DNA of 41,105 bases from Lachnoanaerobaculum sp. ICM7 (GCF_000287675.1 NZ_ALJL01000032.1:1-41105), one strand, 5' to 3'; counted from the stretch's first letter, positions 24,574-33,972 are shown. Notes: generated by a model not told the origin, from the letters alone. Numbers and translations: made by a program.

Positions 24574-25251
24574 ATGGAAAGGTATGTAGTGAATGACAGT
24601 ATATTTTTATTTCAGCTTATATGTGCCGGACTTTGTGGTACAGCTTTAGGAGTGGAACGACAGAGTAGAATGAAGTCTGCCGGAGTAAGAACACATTTCA
24701 TAGTATCCGTAGCATCTGCACTTATGATGATTGTATCAAAATACGGTTTTTTAGATGTTATCTCGATTGAAGGTGCAAGTGTGGATATATCCAGAGTTGC
24801 AGCAGGAATTATATCAGGTATAGGTATACTTGGAGGAGGATTGATTTTCATCAGCAAACAAGGGCTTGTTCGAGGTATGACAACTGCTGCCGGAATATGG
24901 ATGACAGTAGGCATTGGTATGGCTATAGGTGCAAGAATGTATATACTTGGTTTTGAAGGTACAATCCTTATACTTCTTATGCAGTGTTTATTCCATAGAA
25001 AACTCGAAATACTAAAAGATCCTTTACGAGCAAAGGTAATGTTTTTGGTTGGAGACAGAAAAGAAGATGTAGAAACAGTAGTTCAAAAGCTTGAGGATAT
25101 TGGTATTGAAGTAAGTATGATAAAGGTTGAAAGAAAGGGAGAAAAAAACTTTCAGATGAAATGTGAAACTGTGCTTCCAAGAAATATGGAAAGAGACGAT
25201 TTTACAGAAAAAATTGTGGGAATAGAAAATTTATTATCTTATGAGGTTTAA
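24574..25251 (+). CDS. MgtC/SapB family membrane protein
   Basis: Encodes 225 residues. The N-terminal part has four or more membrane helices and the MgtC signature: A-G-L-C-G-T-A-L-G-V-E-R-Q, K-S-A-G-V-R-T-H, G-I-G-I-L-G-G-G-L-I-F and R-G-M-T-T-A-A-G-I-W. The C-terminal 75 residues form a soluble ACT-like domain. In pathogens MgtC proteins help growth in low magnesium and modulate ATP synthase; in most Firmicutes the role is unsettled. It sits between the two HxDYPPHWH paralogues, in the same direction, with AAGGAGATGAT before the ATG, and so is part of operon 1. Confidence 0.9.
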   Translation: MERYVVNDSIFLFQLICAGLCGTALGVERQSRMKSAGVRTHFIVSVASALMMIVSKYGFLDVISIEGASVDISRVAAGIISGIGILGGGLIFISKQGLVRGMTTAAGIWMTVGIGMAIGARMYILGFEGTILILLMQCLFHRKLEILKDPLRAKVMFLVGDRKEDVETVVQKLEDIGIEVSMIKVERKGEKNFQMKCETVLPRNMERDDFTEKIVGIENLLSYEV

Positions 25252-25302
25252 ACCTCATATTTAGATAATTACAATGTAAATAGATATAGAATGGTGGGAG
25301 AA

Positions 25303-26373
25303 ATGATTTCTTTTAATGATGTATATCTTAATAATTCAATTAGGAAAACAGCAATACGTATAATAAAAAAATGTCCCGGTATATATGGGATGATTAAAGT
25401 GGGTATAAAGGCAAATTTTGAAGTTGGAATTTCAAATGAACCTAATTTATGCTATGAAGTACCAAATGAATTTGTTTTTTATATTGAACATGAAAAAAAA
25501 TATGATAAAGGGGATGTACATGTTTCGTTTGAACTTAAAAACGAATTAGATATAGAAGCAATATTGGTAGAAAAAGATTACATACAGTTTGAAAAAAATG
25601 GAAATCAAATATTATTTAAATTTGATATTAGTGGGTTTACAGGAAGTACTACAACGCTTAGTATACATACTCGGATTGAAGAGCCGGGTTTAAAAATTAG
25701 ATTAGAACATAATCATATTGGAAGAAAAGCGGGAATGTACAGAAATATCAATTATCCCGGAACGCAGATTATTGCCGCACACCATTATATAATGGGTATG
25801 AGAGAAATTATAAGGATGCTAAATTTGCCATCATATCTAGCAAATAATAATTTAGGATATATGTATATTTTGGGGTTTGAAACAAATAATGAAATTCATA
25901 CTGATTATCCTCCACATTGGCATCTTATATATCGTTGGGAAACATTTGTCGGTTCTCAAGCTCCTCACTTATATTTAGGAGAAAATGGAGAAACATTATA
26001 TAATAAATGTTATATCGACGGTATAGAAGGTGTTTGTAGAACTTTTGAAAATGGAGAATGGTGTAAGTTTGTTGACTATTTAGGAACGGATGTATGTGCT
26101 TTGTGTGTTAAAGATGATGGCGTTTTTGTAACTAAACCATATGGCGATGTCTACCATATGAGTAATTTTGAAGAAAATAAGGTTGTGATTAAAAAAAATG
26201 ATGTAAAAATTGGGGAAATAGAAGTAGCAGATGATGTTAAAAAAGGAATATATGAAATAAAATGGACAAAGTTATCCGGTATAGAAACACCTGGGAGTTA
26301 TGTTCAAAAAATAATATATGATCCGTTAACAGGTGTATTTTGTGAAAGTCATGTACACAATTTTGGTTTATAA
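25303..26373 (+). CDS. Unrecognised family with HxDYPPHWH motif, paralogue 2
   Basis: Encodes 356 residues from the ATG at 25303; an in-frame ATG at 25291 adds four residues. Neither start has an ideal ribosome site (GGGAG is only 2 bases before 25303), but 25303 gives a length closer to paralogue 1. The same plan is seen: a beta-rich N-terminal half, then M-Y-I-L-G-F-E-T-N, NEIHTDYPPHWHL (196-208), W-x-x-F-V-G-S-Q-A-P-H-L-Y and Y-I-D-G-I-E-G-V-C-R-T. The two copies agree best around this block and least at the C-terminal ends. Function unknown. It is the last gene before the second ABC cassette. Confidence 0.58.
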   Translation: MISFNDVYLNNSIRKTAIRIIKKCPGIYGMIKVGIKANFEVGISNEPNLCYEVPNEFVFYIEHEKKYDKGDVHVSFELKNELDIEAILVEKDYIQFEKNGNQILFKFDISGFTGSTTTLSIHTRIEEPGLKIRLEHNHIGRKAGMYRNINYPGTQIIAAHHYIMGMREIIRMLNLPSYLANNNLGYMYILGFETNNEIHTDYPPHWHLIYRWETFVGSQAPHLYLGENGETLYNKCYIDGIEGVCRTFENGEWCKFVDYLGTDVCALCVKDDGVFVTKPYGDVYHMSNFEENKVVIKKNDVKIGEIEVADDVKKGIYEIKWTKLSGIETPGSYVQKIIYDPLTGVFCESHVHNFGL

Positions 26374-26421
26374 TTTTTATTCACTATGAACTTTAATAAA
26401 AAGTAATTAAATGAAACAGAG

Positions 26422-26438
26422 TCTTTAATAGTTAAAGA
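26422..26438 (+). promoter_or_regulatory. Short inverted repeat before lipoprotein 2
   Basis: TCTTTAA-TAG-TTAAAGA, a perfect 7-base inverted repeat, lies 34 bases before the start of the second lipoprotein gene. It could be an operator. It does not resemble the CG-centred site at 15443, and I see no convincing promoter boxes here. Confidence 0.25.
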
Positions 26439-26471
26439 TTCACATAAAAATATTTCTTTAAGGAGGAAAAA

Positions 26472-27848
26472 ATGAAGAAGGTTGTAAATTTATTTTCGAC
26501 AGTTGCATTATCTCTATGCTTTTTGTGTGCATGTGGTGGGAACAGTGCGACAACAAGTGGAGGTGATGGTTCTGTAAAATCGGGAAGTGGAAATGAGAGC
26601 TCTGAAAACGCTACTCCGGAAGTCAAGCAAGCAGATGCAGATAGCAAATTAAACGCAGACATAGTATATTGGTCGTCATATACAGAGAGTTCTAATTATG
26701 GTCAAAGTATTAAAGCGGCAGCAGATGCATTTATGAAGGAGAATCCAGGAGTAAAGATTTCAATTTCTTTCCAGGGAACTGATATTTCATCTACACTTAC
26801 TCCGGCACTTCAGGCAGGTAATAATATAACAATGTTTGAGGCAAATAGCGATAATGTTGTTCGCCTATGGAAAGACTATCTAATGGATTTGGGTGAGTTT
26901 TACGAAAAAACTTATCCTCAAACAGGTGGAAAGTCTTATGCTGACAGTATTCTCCCTGCGTATGAAAATCTGGCAAAGACACAAGGAGATGGGAAATATG
27001 TATACTTTCCTTATACTCCACAGTTCTTAAATGTATGGTATAACAAAGATATTTTTGAGGAATGTGGCATAACCGAAAAACCAAAAACTTGGGATGAAAT
27101 GATGGAAGTATGCGCTACGCTTAAAAAGAATGGTTATACTCCATTTACTTCTGATCAAAATCATATTGATTATAATTTGAGTCTTTATTTGGAACGTCTT
27201 TTAGGTGCTGAGGGAACTAATGAGTTAGCGAATGGTGATGGTTCAGCATGGGATAATCCGGAGGTTTTAAAAGCTGTAAAGAAATTCGAGGATGCTGCAA
27301 GTAAGGGGTATTGGGCAGAGAATATTATGACAGTTGTTACTCCGGAAGCACAGCAAGAGATGGTTCTTGATAAGAAAATTGCTATGTATGTATGTGGTTC
27401 TTGGATGCCTAATAATGTACGTGAATCAGCAGGGGATGATTTTAGATGGGGTAGCTTTACATATCCACTTGTTGAGAATGGTGCTGATGATGGCTCTTCT
27501 CTATGTTATGGATGTTATGGTATAGCAATAAATAAAAATGCTACAGCTGAAGAAGCTGAGGCTTGTGCAGCTTTTGCTACATATTTAACACTTGGTGAAT
27601 GGGGAGATTATATGGTTAAGAATTGTAATGCAATCCCTATTACTAATGATCCTAATGTTAAATGGCCGAAGATGATTGCTGACGCTGAGCATATTTATGA
27701 TGGAATTACTAATAGGTGGCCTGCACATGGACATATGAGAACTAATGGTGATTTTTTACCTGTTTTTCAGTCTGCATGTACTAAGCTTTATGGTGGTAAA
27801 ATGACAGCAGAAGAATTTATTGCTGAATGTAAAGCGTATTTTAAGTAA
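26472..27848 (+). CDS. ABC sugar-type solute-binding lipoprotein 2
   Basis: Encodes 458 residues with a lipoprotein signal (lipobox L-C-A-C, lipid cysteine 21) and a Gly/Ser-rich linker to about 55. The mature part matches lipoprotein 1: I-V-Y-W-S-S-Y-T-E-S, A-A-A-D-A-F-M-K-E-N-P-G-V-K-I, P-Y-T-P-Q-F-L-N-V-W-Y-N-K-D, K-I-A-M-Y-V-C-G-S-W-M-P-N and a C-terminal Y-G-G-K-M-T-A-E-E-F. The linker and several loops differ, so it may bind a related but different ligand. The ATG follows AAGGAGG. It starts the second cassette, probably from its own promoter or by read-through from operon 1. Confidence 0.92.
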   Translation: MKKVVNLFSTVALSLCFLCACGGNSATTSGGDGSVKSGSGNESSENATPEVKQADADSKLNADIVYWSSYTESSNYGQSIKAAADAFMKENPGVKISISFQGTDISSTLTPALQAGNNITMFEANSDNVVRLWKDYLMDLGEFYEKTYPQTGGKSYADSILPAYENLAKTQGDGKYVYFPYTPQFLNVWYNKDIFEECGITEKPKTWDEMMEVCATLKKNGYTPFTSDQNHIDYNLSLYLERLLGAEGTNELANGDGSAWDNPEVLKAVKKFEDAASKGYWAENIMTVVTPEAQQEMVLDKKIAMYVCGSWMPNNVRESAGDDFRWGSFTYPLVENGADDGSSLCYGCYGIAINKNATAEEAEACAAFATYLTLGEWGDYMVKNCNAIPITNDPNVKWPKMIADAEHIYDGITNRWPAHGHMRTNGDFLPVFQSACTKLYGGKMTAEEFIAECKAYFK

Positions 27849-27876
27849 AGCACACATAGACTGTTAATTATTTAAA

Positions 27877-27914
27877 ATAAAAGTTGGTATCTAATTTTAG
27901 GTACCAACTTTTAT
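27877..27914 (+). terminator. Hairpin between lipoprotein 2 and its permease
   Basis: ATAAAAGTTGGTA (27877-27889) and TACCAACTTTTAT (27902-27914) form a perfect 13-base stem. The T run is inside the stem. It has the same position as the hairpin in cassette 1 but a different sequence, so it probably serves partial termination or mRNA protection. Confidence 0.65.
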
Positions 27915-27948
27915 AGAATATGAATTAATTGTATATAGGAAGTGAGAG

Positions 27949-28842
27949 GTGATTAGATTGAGACAAAAAAAAACCACAATATTTATATTTATTGCTCCTG
28001 CTATAATTCCTTTTCTTGCTTTTTTTTGTTATCCGGTTCTAAGAACTTTTTTGATGAGCTTTTTTGATGTTGAGCAAATTAGTAGTAAGATTGTGACTTG
28101 GAAGTTCGTAGGTCTAGATAATTATTTTACATTAAAGGCAACAAGTTTTCCTAATTCATTGATGATGTTATTTAAAGTTTGGCTCTGCTGTGGTATTGTT
28201 GTTTTTATACTTTCATTATTATTTGCAACTATGTTAACATCAGGAGTATATGGAAAAGGCTTTTTTCGCTCAATGTTATATTTGACAAATGTTATTCCAC
28301 AAATTGCACTTGGATATATGTGGACATTATATGTATTTAGTTCACGCTTTGGAATGCTAAAAAAGCTATTTAATTCTGTTGGACTAGAAAAGGCTGCAAG
28401 TTTTGCTTGGACATCTCCCGATAATATGTTTATTTCTATGTGTATTGCGTATGTATTTAGTTGTACAGGATATTTTATGCTTCAATATATGGCCGCAATT
28501 GAAGCTATTCCTAAAAGTCTCTATGAGGCAGCTGAAATAGATGGTGCTACAAAGTTTTCACAATTTTTGAATATTACTTTTCCTCTAATTCGCAATACGT
28601 TAGTTACTTCATTAACTTTGTGGACTAGTCGTGTATGTGCTTTCTTTGCCCTGTCAAGAGTTTTTATATCTTCAAAGACGGTTTCACCATTGATGTATAT
28701 ATATAATGTTTTATTTGGTACAGATTCAAGTAATACGGCAGTTGGAGTAGGAGCAGCAGCATCAGTTATAGTTGCACTCATTGTTGTAGCAGTATTTATG
28801 ATTTCCAATCTTATTCCAAAGAATAAGGATATTGAACTTTAG
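27949..28842 (+). CDS. ABC sugar permease 2a (MalF/UgpA type)
   Basis: Encodes 297 residues, the same length as the permease at 16915 and similar throughout. About six membrane helices are present, with the EAA loop E-A-A-E-I-D-G-A-T-K-F-S-Q-F-L-N-I-T-F-P-L. The start is GTG at 27949, eight bases after AGGA; the first ATG is far inside, and a TTG at 27958 is less well placed. It works with the next gene as the channel of the second importer. Confidence 0.9.
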   Translation: MIRLRQKKTTIFIFIAPAIIPFLAFFCYPVLRTFLMSFFDVEQISSKIVTWKFVGLDNYFTLKATSFPNSLMMLFKVWLCCGIVVFILSLLFATMLTSGVYGKGFFRSMLYLTNVIPQIALGYMWTLYVFSSRFGMLKKLFNSVGLEKAASFAWTSPDNMFISMCIAYVFSCTGYFMLQYMAAIEAIPKSLYEAAEIDGATKFSQFLNITFPLIRNTLVTSLTLWTSRVCAFFALSRVFISSKTVSPLMYIYNVLFGTDSSNTAVGVGAAASVIVALIVVAVFMISNLIPKNKDIEL

Positions 28843-28851
28843 GAGGGGATT

Positions 28852-29712
28852 ATGAATAATAATATAAAGACGAATAATATACGACTACGTCAACAAGTAA
28901 GGTTAATTCCGGGATATATCCTGCTTATACTTTGGTGTTTATTTATAGTTGTAATGTTAGGTTGGATAGTTATAGCAAGTTTATCAACAACTAAAGAAAT
29001 ATTTTCAGATAATCTACTCAGAAGCGGACCACATTGGGATAATTATACACATGTAATAAAAAATGGACATTTAGTTACTGCATTTTTGAATTCACTTTTA
29101 TATAGCGCATCATCAGTATTCTTTAGTATATTGATTTGTGCTCCGGCCGCATATGGGCTGGCAAGATTTAAATTTAAATTTAGTGAAGCGATAAAGCGTT
29201 TGTTAGTAATAGGTTTAGGTGTGCCGGGAGTTATGATTATAATGCCGCTATTTTCGCTTGTAAGTGCACTAAATGTAAGTAATTCAAAAATTACACTCAT
29301 AGTAATTTATGTTGTTACATCTATTCCGTTCTCTACATTTTATCTTCTTCCGGCCTTTACTGATATATCAGATAGTTATGAAGAGGCGGCTGCAATTGAT
29401 GGATGCGGCCCACTACGAACTTTTTGGACCATTGTGTTTCCACTTGCCGGTAATAGTATTACAACGTTGGTAATTTTCCAGTTTATTGGAAAATGGAATG
29501 AATATTTTATGGCACTTATATTTGCCGGAAGTACAGAAAATATGTCGTTAAGTGTTGCACTTTATCAACTTATCGTTGCTATGACAAGAGAAGGAGGATG
29601 GAGTGGAATGTTTGCTGCTGTTACATTTGTTTCAGCACCTACGATAATTATTTACATTTTATTGTCTAAAAGATTAATTGGAGGAGCTACAGCCGGAGGA
29701 TTAAAAGGCTAA
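28852..29712 (+). CDS. ABC sugar permease 2b (MalG/UgpE type)
   Basis: Encodes 286 residues, with about six membrane helices. The EAA loop is E-E-A-A-A-I-D-G-C-G-P-L-R-T-F-W-T-I-V-F-P-L, nearly the same as in permease 1b, and the end is I-G-G-A-T-A-G-G-L-K-G. AGGAGGGG lies before the ATG, and the gene is 9 bases after permease 2a. As in cassette 1, no ATPase gene follows. Confidence 0.92.
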   Translation: MNNNIKTNNIRLRQQVRLIPGYILLILWCLFIVVMLGWIVIASLSTTKEIFSDNLLRSGPHWDNYTHVIKNGHLVTAFLNSLLYSASSVFFSILICAPAAYGLARFKFKFSEAIKRLLVIGLGVPGVMIIMPLFSLVSALNVSNSKITLIVIYVVTSIPFSTFYLLPAFTDISDSYEEAAAIDGCGPLRTFWTIVFPLAGNSITTLVIFQFIGKWNEYFMALIFAGSTENMSLSVALYQLIVAMTREGGWSGMFAAVTFVSAPTIIIYILLSKRLIGGATAGGLKG

Positions 29713-29739
29713 TAAAAATTCAATTGAAATGAGGTTAAT

Positions 29740-30480
29740 ATGAAAGATATAATGGATTTGCATACACATACAGTTGCTAGTGGGCATGCCTATAATACGA
29801 TATATGAAATGGCAAGAAGTGCTTCAGAAAGGGGATTATCTTTACTTGGTATAACTGATCATGGACCGGCTATGAAATCAGGTGTTCCGGCAAATTATTT
29901 TAATAATTTTAAGATGCTTCCAAGAGAGTTGTATGGAATCAAATTAATGTTTGGATGTGAACTGAATATTTTAGATTACGATGGTAAAATCGATTTACCA
30001 CAATCTATGTTGGAAAAACAAGATTTTACTGTAGCGAGTATTCATAAACCTCTTTACACTATTGGAACAGTATCACAAAATACAAAGGCATATATAAGTG
30101 CTATGCAAAATCCATATATTCAGATTATTGGGCATCCTGATGATGCAGACATTCCTGTGGATTATGAAGAACTTGTTTGTGCTGCAAAAGAAAATCATGT
30201 TTTGTTAGAAGTAAATAGCGAATCTCTTAATCCTAGATGTGTGAGAAATAGTGGAGCAACTAAGAATTACATGAAAATGTTAGATTATTGTAAGACATAT
30301 AAGGTTTCTATTGTATTAGATAGTGATGCTCATTGCGAAATAGATGTAGGAAATCATGAAAAATCAATTGCTTTACTTGAGAGCATAAGTTTTCCGGAAG
30401 AGTTGGTTGTGAATCGTTCTATTGAGGCTTTATCAGAATATATTATGTTACCAACACAAAAAATCGGCAATAAAAAATAA
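29740..30480 (+). CDS. PHP-domain phosphoesterase (YcdX-like)
   Basis: Encodes 246 residues. The PHP metal-binding blocks are in order: D-L-H8-T-H10-T, S-G-H-A-Y, T-D-H-G-P, G-C-E-L-N-I, S-I-H-K-P, I-I-G-H-P-D-D and D-S-D-A-H. The layout is that of the YcdX group, which binds three metal ions and includes sugar-phosphate phosphatases. It lies 27 bases after permease 2b with a GAGG site, so it belongs to cassette 2. It probably removes phosphate from, or splits, the compound brought in by this importer; the substrate is not known. A strong terminator follows. Confidence 0.88.
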   Translation: MKDIMDLHTHTVASGHAYNTIYEMARSASERGLSLLGITDHGPAMKSGVPANYFNNFKMLPRELYGIKLMFGCELNILDYDGKIDLPQSMLEKQDFTVASIHKPLYTIGTVSQNTKAYISAMQNPYIQIIGHPDDADIPVDYEELVCAAKENHVLLEVNSESLNPRCVRNSGATKNYMKMLDYCKTYKVSIVLDSDAHCEIDVGNHEKSIALLESISFPEELVVNRSIEALSEYIMLPTQKIGNKK

Positions 30481-30563
30481 GATGTTGAAATCTAAAATTT
30501 AATATGTTAGACTGAAAGAGGCAAATGAAGTTAAGATATGTAGTCGGATAGTGCTACAATAAG

Positions 30564-30595
30564 AAAGCCACGAGCTCGTATCTCGTGGCTTTTTC
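30564..30595 (+). terminator. Strong intrinsic terminator closing ABC cassette 2
   Basis: AGCCACGAG (30566-30574) and CTCGTGGCT (30582-30590), then TTTTC. This marks the right end of the import region. Confidence 0.92.
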
Positions 30596-30643
30596 TGTTA
30601 TAGTAGTAGATGTCATTTGCTATTTACAAATGAATGGAGTAAA

Positions 30644-32014
30644 ATGAATTTTCATATAATAAAAAGCATTGCCAAAGGGTCTATAGCCGAGGAGCTTGAA
30701 ATAGAGCCGGGAGATAAGCTTATATCTATCGACGGCAATGAAATAAAAGATGTATTAGATTATAGATATTATATAAATGCCGAAGAGTTCACCATGGTGA
30801 TTGAAAAGGCAAATGGTGAAGAGTGGGAGCTGGATATTGAAAATGACTATGAAGATATAGGACTTGAGTTTGAAGAGGGACTTATGAGTGATTATAAATC
30901 CTGTACAAACAACTGTATATTCTGCTTTATAGATCAGATGCCACAGGGAATGAGAGAGACGCTTTATTTTAAAGATGATGATTCCAGACTTTCCTTTTTA
31001 CAGGGTAATTATGTAACACTCACAAATATGAAGGATGCGGATATAGACAGAATAATAAGATTTAATCTGGCCCCTATAAATATATCCGTACATACTACAA
31101 ATCCTGAACTTAGAAAAAAAATGCTTCACAATCGCTTTGCCGGAGAGTCACTTAGATATATAGATAAGTTATATGAGAAAAATGTTCCTATGAATGGACA
31201 GGTGGTTATGTGTCCGGGTTATAATGACGGCGAAGAGCTAAAGCGCACATTAAACGATTTATTAAAATATGCTCCTACAATGGAGAGTGTATCTGTAGTG
31301 CCGGTAGGTATTACAAAGTTTAGAGACGATTTGCCAAGACTTTCACTTGTTGATAAAGCAAAAGCAATAGAGACTATAGAAATCATAGAGGATATTCAAA
31401 GAAAGGCCATGGAAAAATGCAATATGCATTTTGCGCAGGCAAGTGATGAATTTTATCTGATTGCAGAAAGAGAGATGCCGGGTGAAGATACCTATGACGG
31501 ATATATTCAGCTGGAAAACGGTGTTGGAATGCTCAGACTTCTCAGTGAAGAAGTGGCAGATGCAATAGAAACTCTCGAAATAGATAAAGAGGATATTGAA
31601 AAAGAAGAAACTATAAGTATTGCAACAGCTATTTTGCCCGCACATTCCATGAAGGAGCTTGCAAAAAAGATTGAAAAAAGGTTCCCTGCAAAGAAGATAA
31701 ATTTCTATACCATAAGAAATGATTTCTTTGGAGAAAGAATCACGGTGGCAGGACTTTTAACCGGAGTTGATATAATAAATCAGTTAAAGGGTAAGGAACT
31801 TGGTGACAGATTATTATTGTCGGTAAATATGTTTAGAAGCGGAGAAGAGGTATTGCTGGATGATCTGACAAGAACCGATATTGAAAGAGAATTAAATGTC
31901 AAAACTGTTATTGTCGGTCAGTCAGGTTATGATCTGGTTAATGCAATAGTTTCTGATAAGTATATAGAAGAAAATGCCTATAAGGCATATGAAAAAGGAG
32001 TTAATAATGAGTAA
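30644..32014 (+). CDS. DUF512 protein with PDZ and radical-SAM-like cysteines
   Basis: Encodes 456 residues. The N-terminal 60 residues are PDZ-like ([23 protein letters not shown]). Then comes C87-T-N-N-C91-I-F-C94, a C-x3-C-x2-C cluster of the radical-SAM kind, and the DUF512 domain at the C-terminal side (from about 270). The family is widespread in Clostridia and cyanobacteria next to der; the reaction is not known. I chose the ATG at 30644 after a GGAG site; a TTG at 30617 would add nine residues that do not fit. It overlaps der by 8 bases. Confidence 0.88.
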   Translation: MNFHIIKSIAKGSIAEELEIEPGDKLISIDGNEIKDVLDYRYYINAEEFTMVIEKANGEEWELDIENDYEDIGLEFEEGLMSDYKSCTNNCIFCFIDQMPQGMRETLYFKDDDSRLSFLQGNYVTLTNMKDADIDRIIRFNLAPINISVHTTNPELRKKMLHNRFAGESLRYIDKLYEKNVPMNGQVVMCPGYNDGEELKRTLNDLLKYAPTMESVSVVPVGITKFRDDLPRLSLVDKAKAIETIEIIEDIQRKAMEKCNMHFAQASDEFYLIAEREMPGEDTYDGYIQLENGVGMLRLLSEEVADAIETLEIDKEDIEKEETISIATAILPAHSMKELAKKIEKRFPAKKINFYTIRNDFFGERITVAGLLTGVDIINQLKGKELGDRLLLSVNMFRSGEEVLLDDLTRTDIERELNVKTVIVGQSGYDLVNAIVSDKYIEENAYKAYEKGVNNE

Positions 32015-33338
32015 ACCCGTAGTTGCCATTATAGGCAGGCCGAATGTAGGAAAGTCTACATTGTTTAACGCCATAGCAGGGGAGCCTATTTCCATAGTAA
32101 AGGATACCCCGGGAGTGACAAGAGACAGAATATATGCTGATTGTACATGGCTGAATATGAATTTTACACTTATAGATACAGGAGGTATAGAGCCGGACAG
32201 CAGTGATATTATACTTTCACAGATGAGAGAACAGGCTGAGATAGCTATAGAGACGGCAGATGTAATTGTGTTTATTACAGATGTGCGTCAAGGACTGGTG
32301 GATTCCGACTCTAAGGTTTGTGACATGCTCAGAAAATCAAGAAAGCCTGTTGTACTTGCCGTAAACAAGGTTGACTCAATGGCTAAATTCGGAAATGATG
32401 TATATGAGTTTTACAATCTTGGAATAGGAGATCCGATACCGGTATCAGCCGCATCCAGACTTGGAATAGGTGATTTGCTTGAGGCTGTGGCGGCACATTT
32501 TAAACATAAGGACACTGAGGATGAGGAGGATGATGACAGACCTAGAATTGCCATAGTCGGAAAGCCGAATGTAGGTAAATCATCTATTATAAACAGACTT
32601 ACAGGTCAAAACAGAGTAATCGTATCGGATATTGCGGGCACTACCAGAGATGCTATAGATACTGTGGTTGTAAACAATAAACAGGAGTATGTTTTTATTG
32701 ATACAGCAGGTCTTAGAAGAAAATCAAAGGTAAAAGAGGATATTGAAAGATATTCAATAATCAGAACTGTAACAGCTGTAGACAGAGCTGATGTGGTAAT
32801 ACTTGTTATTGATGCAAATGAGGGTGTCACAGAACAGGATGCAAAGATTGCAGGCATTGCACATGACAAGGGTAAGGGTATTATTGTTGCTGTAAATAAA
32901 TGGGATCTTGTTGAAAAGGATAATAAGACTATTTATGAGTATACAAATAATATAAAGAGAATACTTTCATTTATGCCATATGCGGAGTTTGTCTTTATAT
33001 CGGCGCTAAGCGGTCAGAGACTTCAAAAGCTCTTTGAAATGATAGATATTGTCAGAGAGAATCAGACACTTAGAATACAGACAGGTGTATTAAATGAGAT
33101 TATTTCAGAAGCTACAGTAATGCAGCAGCCGCCGTCTGATAAGGGTAAGAGACTTAAGATCTTCTATACCACACAGGTAGCGGTAAAGCCGCCTACATTT
33201 GTTATTTTTGTAAATATAAAGCAACTTATGCATTTCTCCTATCAAAGATATTTGGAGAACAAGATTAGAGAGGCCTTCGGATTTAAGGGTACATCTATAA
33301 GATTTATTATCAGAGAAAGAGGAGAGGACGCCAAATAA
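32007..33338 (+). CDS. der: Ribosome-associated GTPase Der (EngA)
   Basis: Needed for maturation of the large ribosomal subunit. Encodes 443 residues with two GTPase domains in tandem: the first P-loop is GRPNVGKST (10-18), with D-T-P-G-V-T-R-D and N-K-V-D. The second is GKPNVGKSS near 180, with [12 protein letters not shown] and N-K-W-D. A C-terminal KH-like domain follows from about 350. I chose the ATG at 32007 because it begins the conserved [10 protein letters not shown]; it follows AAGGAG and overlaps the upstream stop. The stop overlaps the plsY start (TAATG). Confidence 0.97.
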   Translation: MSKPVVAIIGRPNVGKSTLFNAIAGEPISIVKDTPGVTRDRIYADCTWLNMNFTLIDTGGIEPDSSDIILSQMREQAEIAIETADVIVFITDVRQGLVDSDSKVCDMLRKSRKPVVLAVNKVDSMAKFGNDVYEFYNLGIGDPIPVSAASRLGIGDLLEAVAAHFKHKDTEDEEDDDRPRIAIVGKPNVGKSSIINRLTGQNRVIVSDIAGTTRDAIDTVVVNNKQEYVFIDTAGLRRKSKVKEDIERYSIIRTVTAVDRADVVILVIDANEGVTEQDAKIAGIAHDKGKGIIVAVNKWDLVEKDNKTIYEYTNNIKRILSFMPYAEFVFISALSGQRLQKLFEMIDIVRENQTLRIQTGVLNEIISEATVMQQPPSDKGKRLKIFYTTQVAVKPPTFVIFVNIKQLMHFSYQRYLENKIREAFGFKGTSIRFIIRERGEDAK

Positions 33339-33970
33339 TGCTTAGAATTCTTCTGTTAATAATAGGTTATTTTATCGGAAATATTGAGACGGGATATATA
33401 TTTGGAAAGCTCAATAAGATGGATATAAGAAATTACGGTTCAGGAAATGCAGGTGCTACAAATACTCTCAGAGTACTTGGTCCAAAAGCGGGACTTATAG
33501 TTTTTTTTGGAGATTTTTGTAAATCTTTGATCCCATGTTTGGTTGTAAGATATATTTTTAGAGATAATGTCAGCCTTAGCTATGTGTACATGCTTTATAT
33601 TGGACTTGGTGTGGTACTTGGTCACAACTTCCCGTTCTATCTTGGATTTAAGGGCGGAAAGGGAGTTGCTTCCACAGCAGGTATAATAATGGCTCTTGAC
33701 TATAGAATTGCTTTTGTTTGTCTGGCTATATTTATCTTGATAGTTGCTATAACAAGATATGTATCACTTGCATCAATAGTTGTAATGATTATTTTTATAG
33801 GTATGTCACATATGTTGGTAAAAACAAATTACGGATTTACAGATGGAAGTTCTCCTATGGAGTTTAGACTTTTGATAGTTATTATCGGATTTTTATCAAT
33901 ATTTATGCATAGGGCAAATATTAAAAGATTACTTAGCGGGACTGAGAATAAAATAGGGAAAAAGGTGTGA
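33338..33970 (+). CDS. plsY: Acyl-phosphate glycerol-3-phosphate acyltransferase
   Basis: A membrane enzyme that makes lysophosphatidic acid from acyl phosphate and glycerol 3-phosphate, the first step of phospholipid synthesis. Encodes 210 residues with about five membrane helices and the three family motifs: G-S-G-N-A-G-A-T-N-T-L-R (37-48), G-H-N-F-P-F-Y-L-G-F-K-G-G-K-G (about 94-108), and R-Y-V-S-L-A-S-I near 150. It stands between der and gpsA; gpsA makes its substrate. Confidence 0.96.
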   Translation: MLRILLLIIGYFIGNIETGYIFGKLNKMDIRNYGSGNAGATNTLRVLGPKAGLIVFFGDFCKSLIPCLVVRYIFRDNVSLSYVYMLYIGLGVVLGHNFPFYLGFKGGKGVASTAGIIMALDYRIAFVCLAIFILIVAITRYVSLASIVVMIIFIGMSHMLVKTNYGFTDGSSPMEFRLLIVIIGFLSIFMHRANIKRLLSGTENKIGKKV

Positions 33971-33972
33971 AA

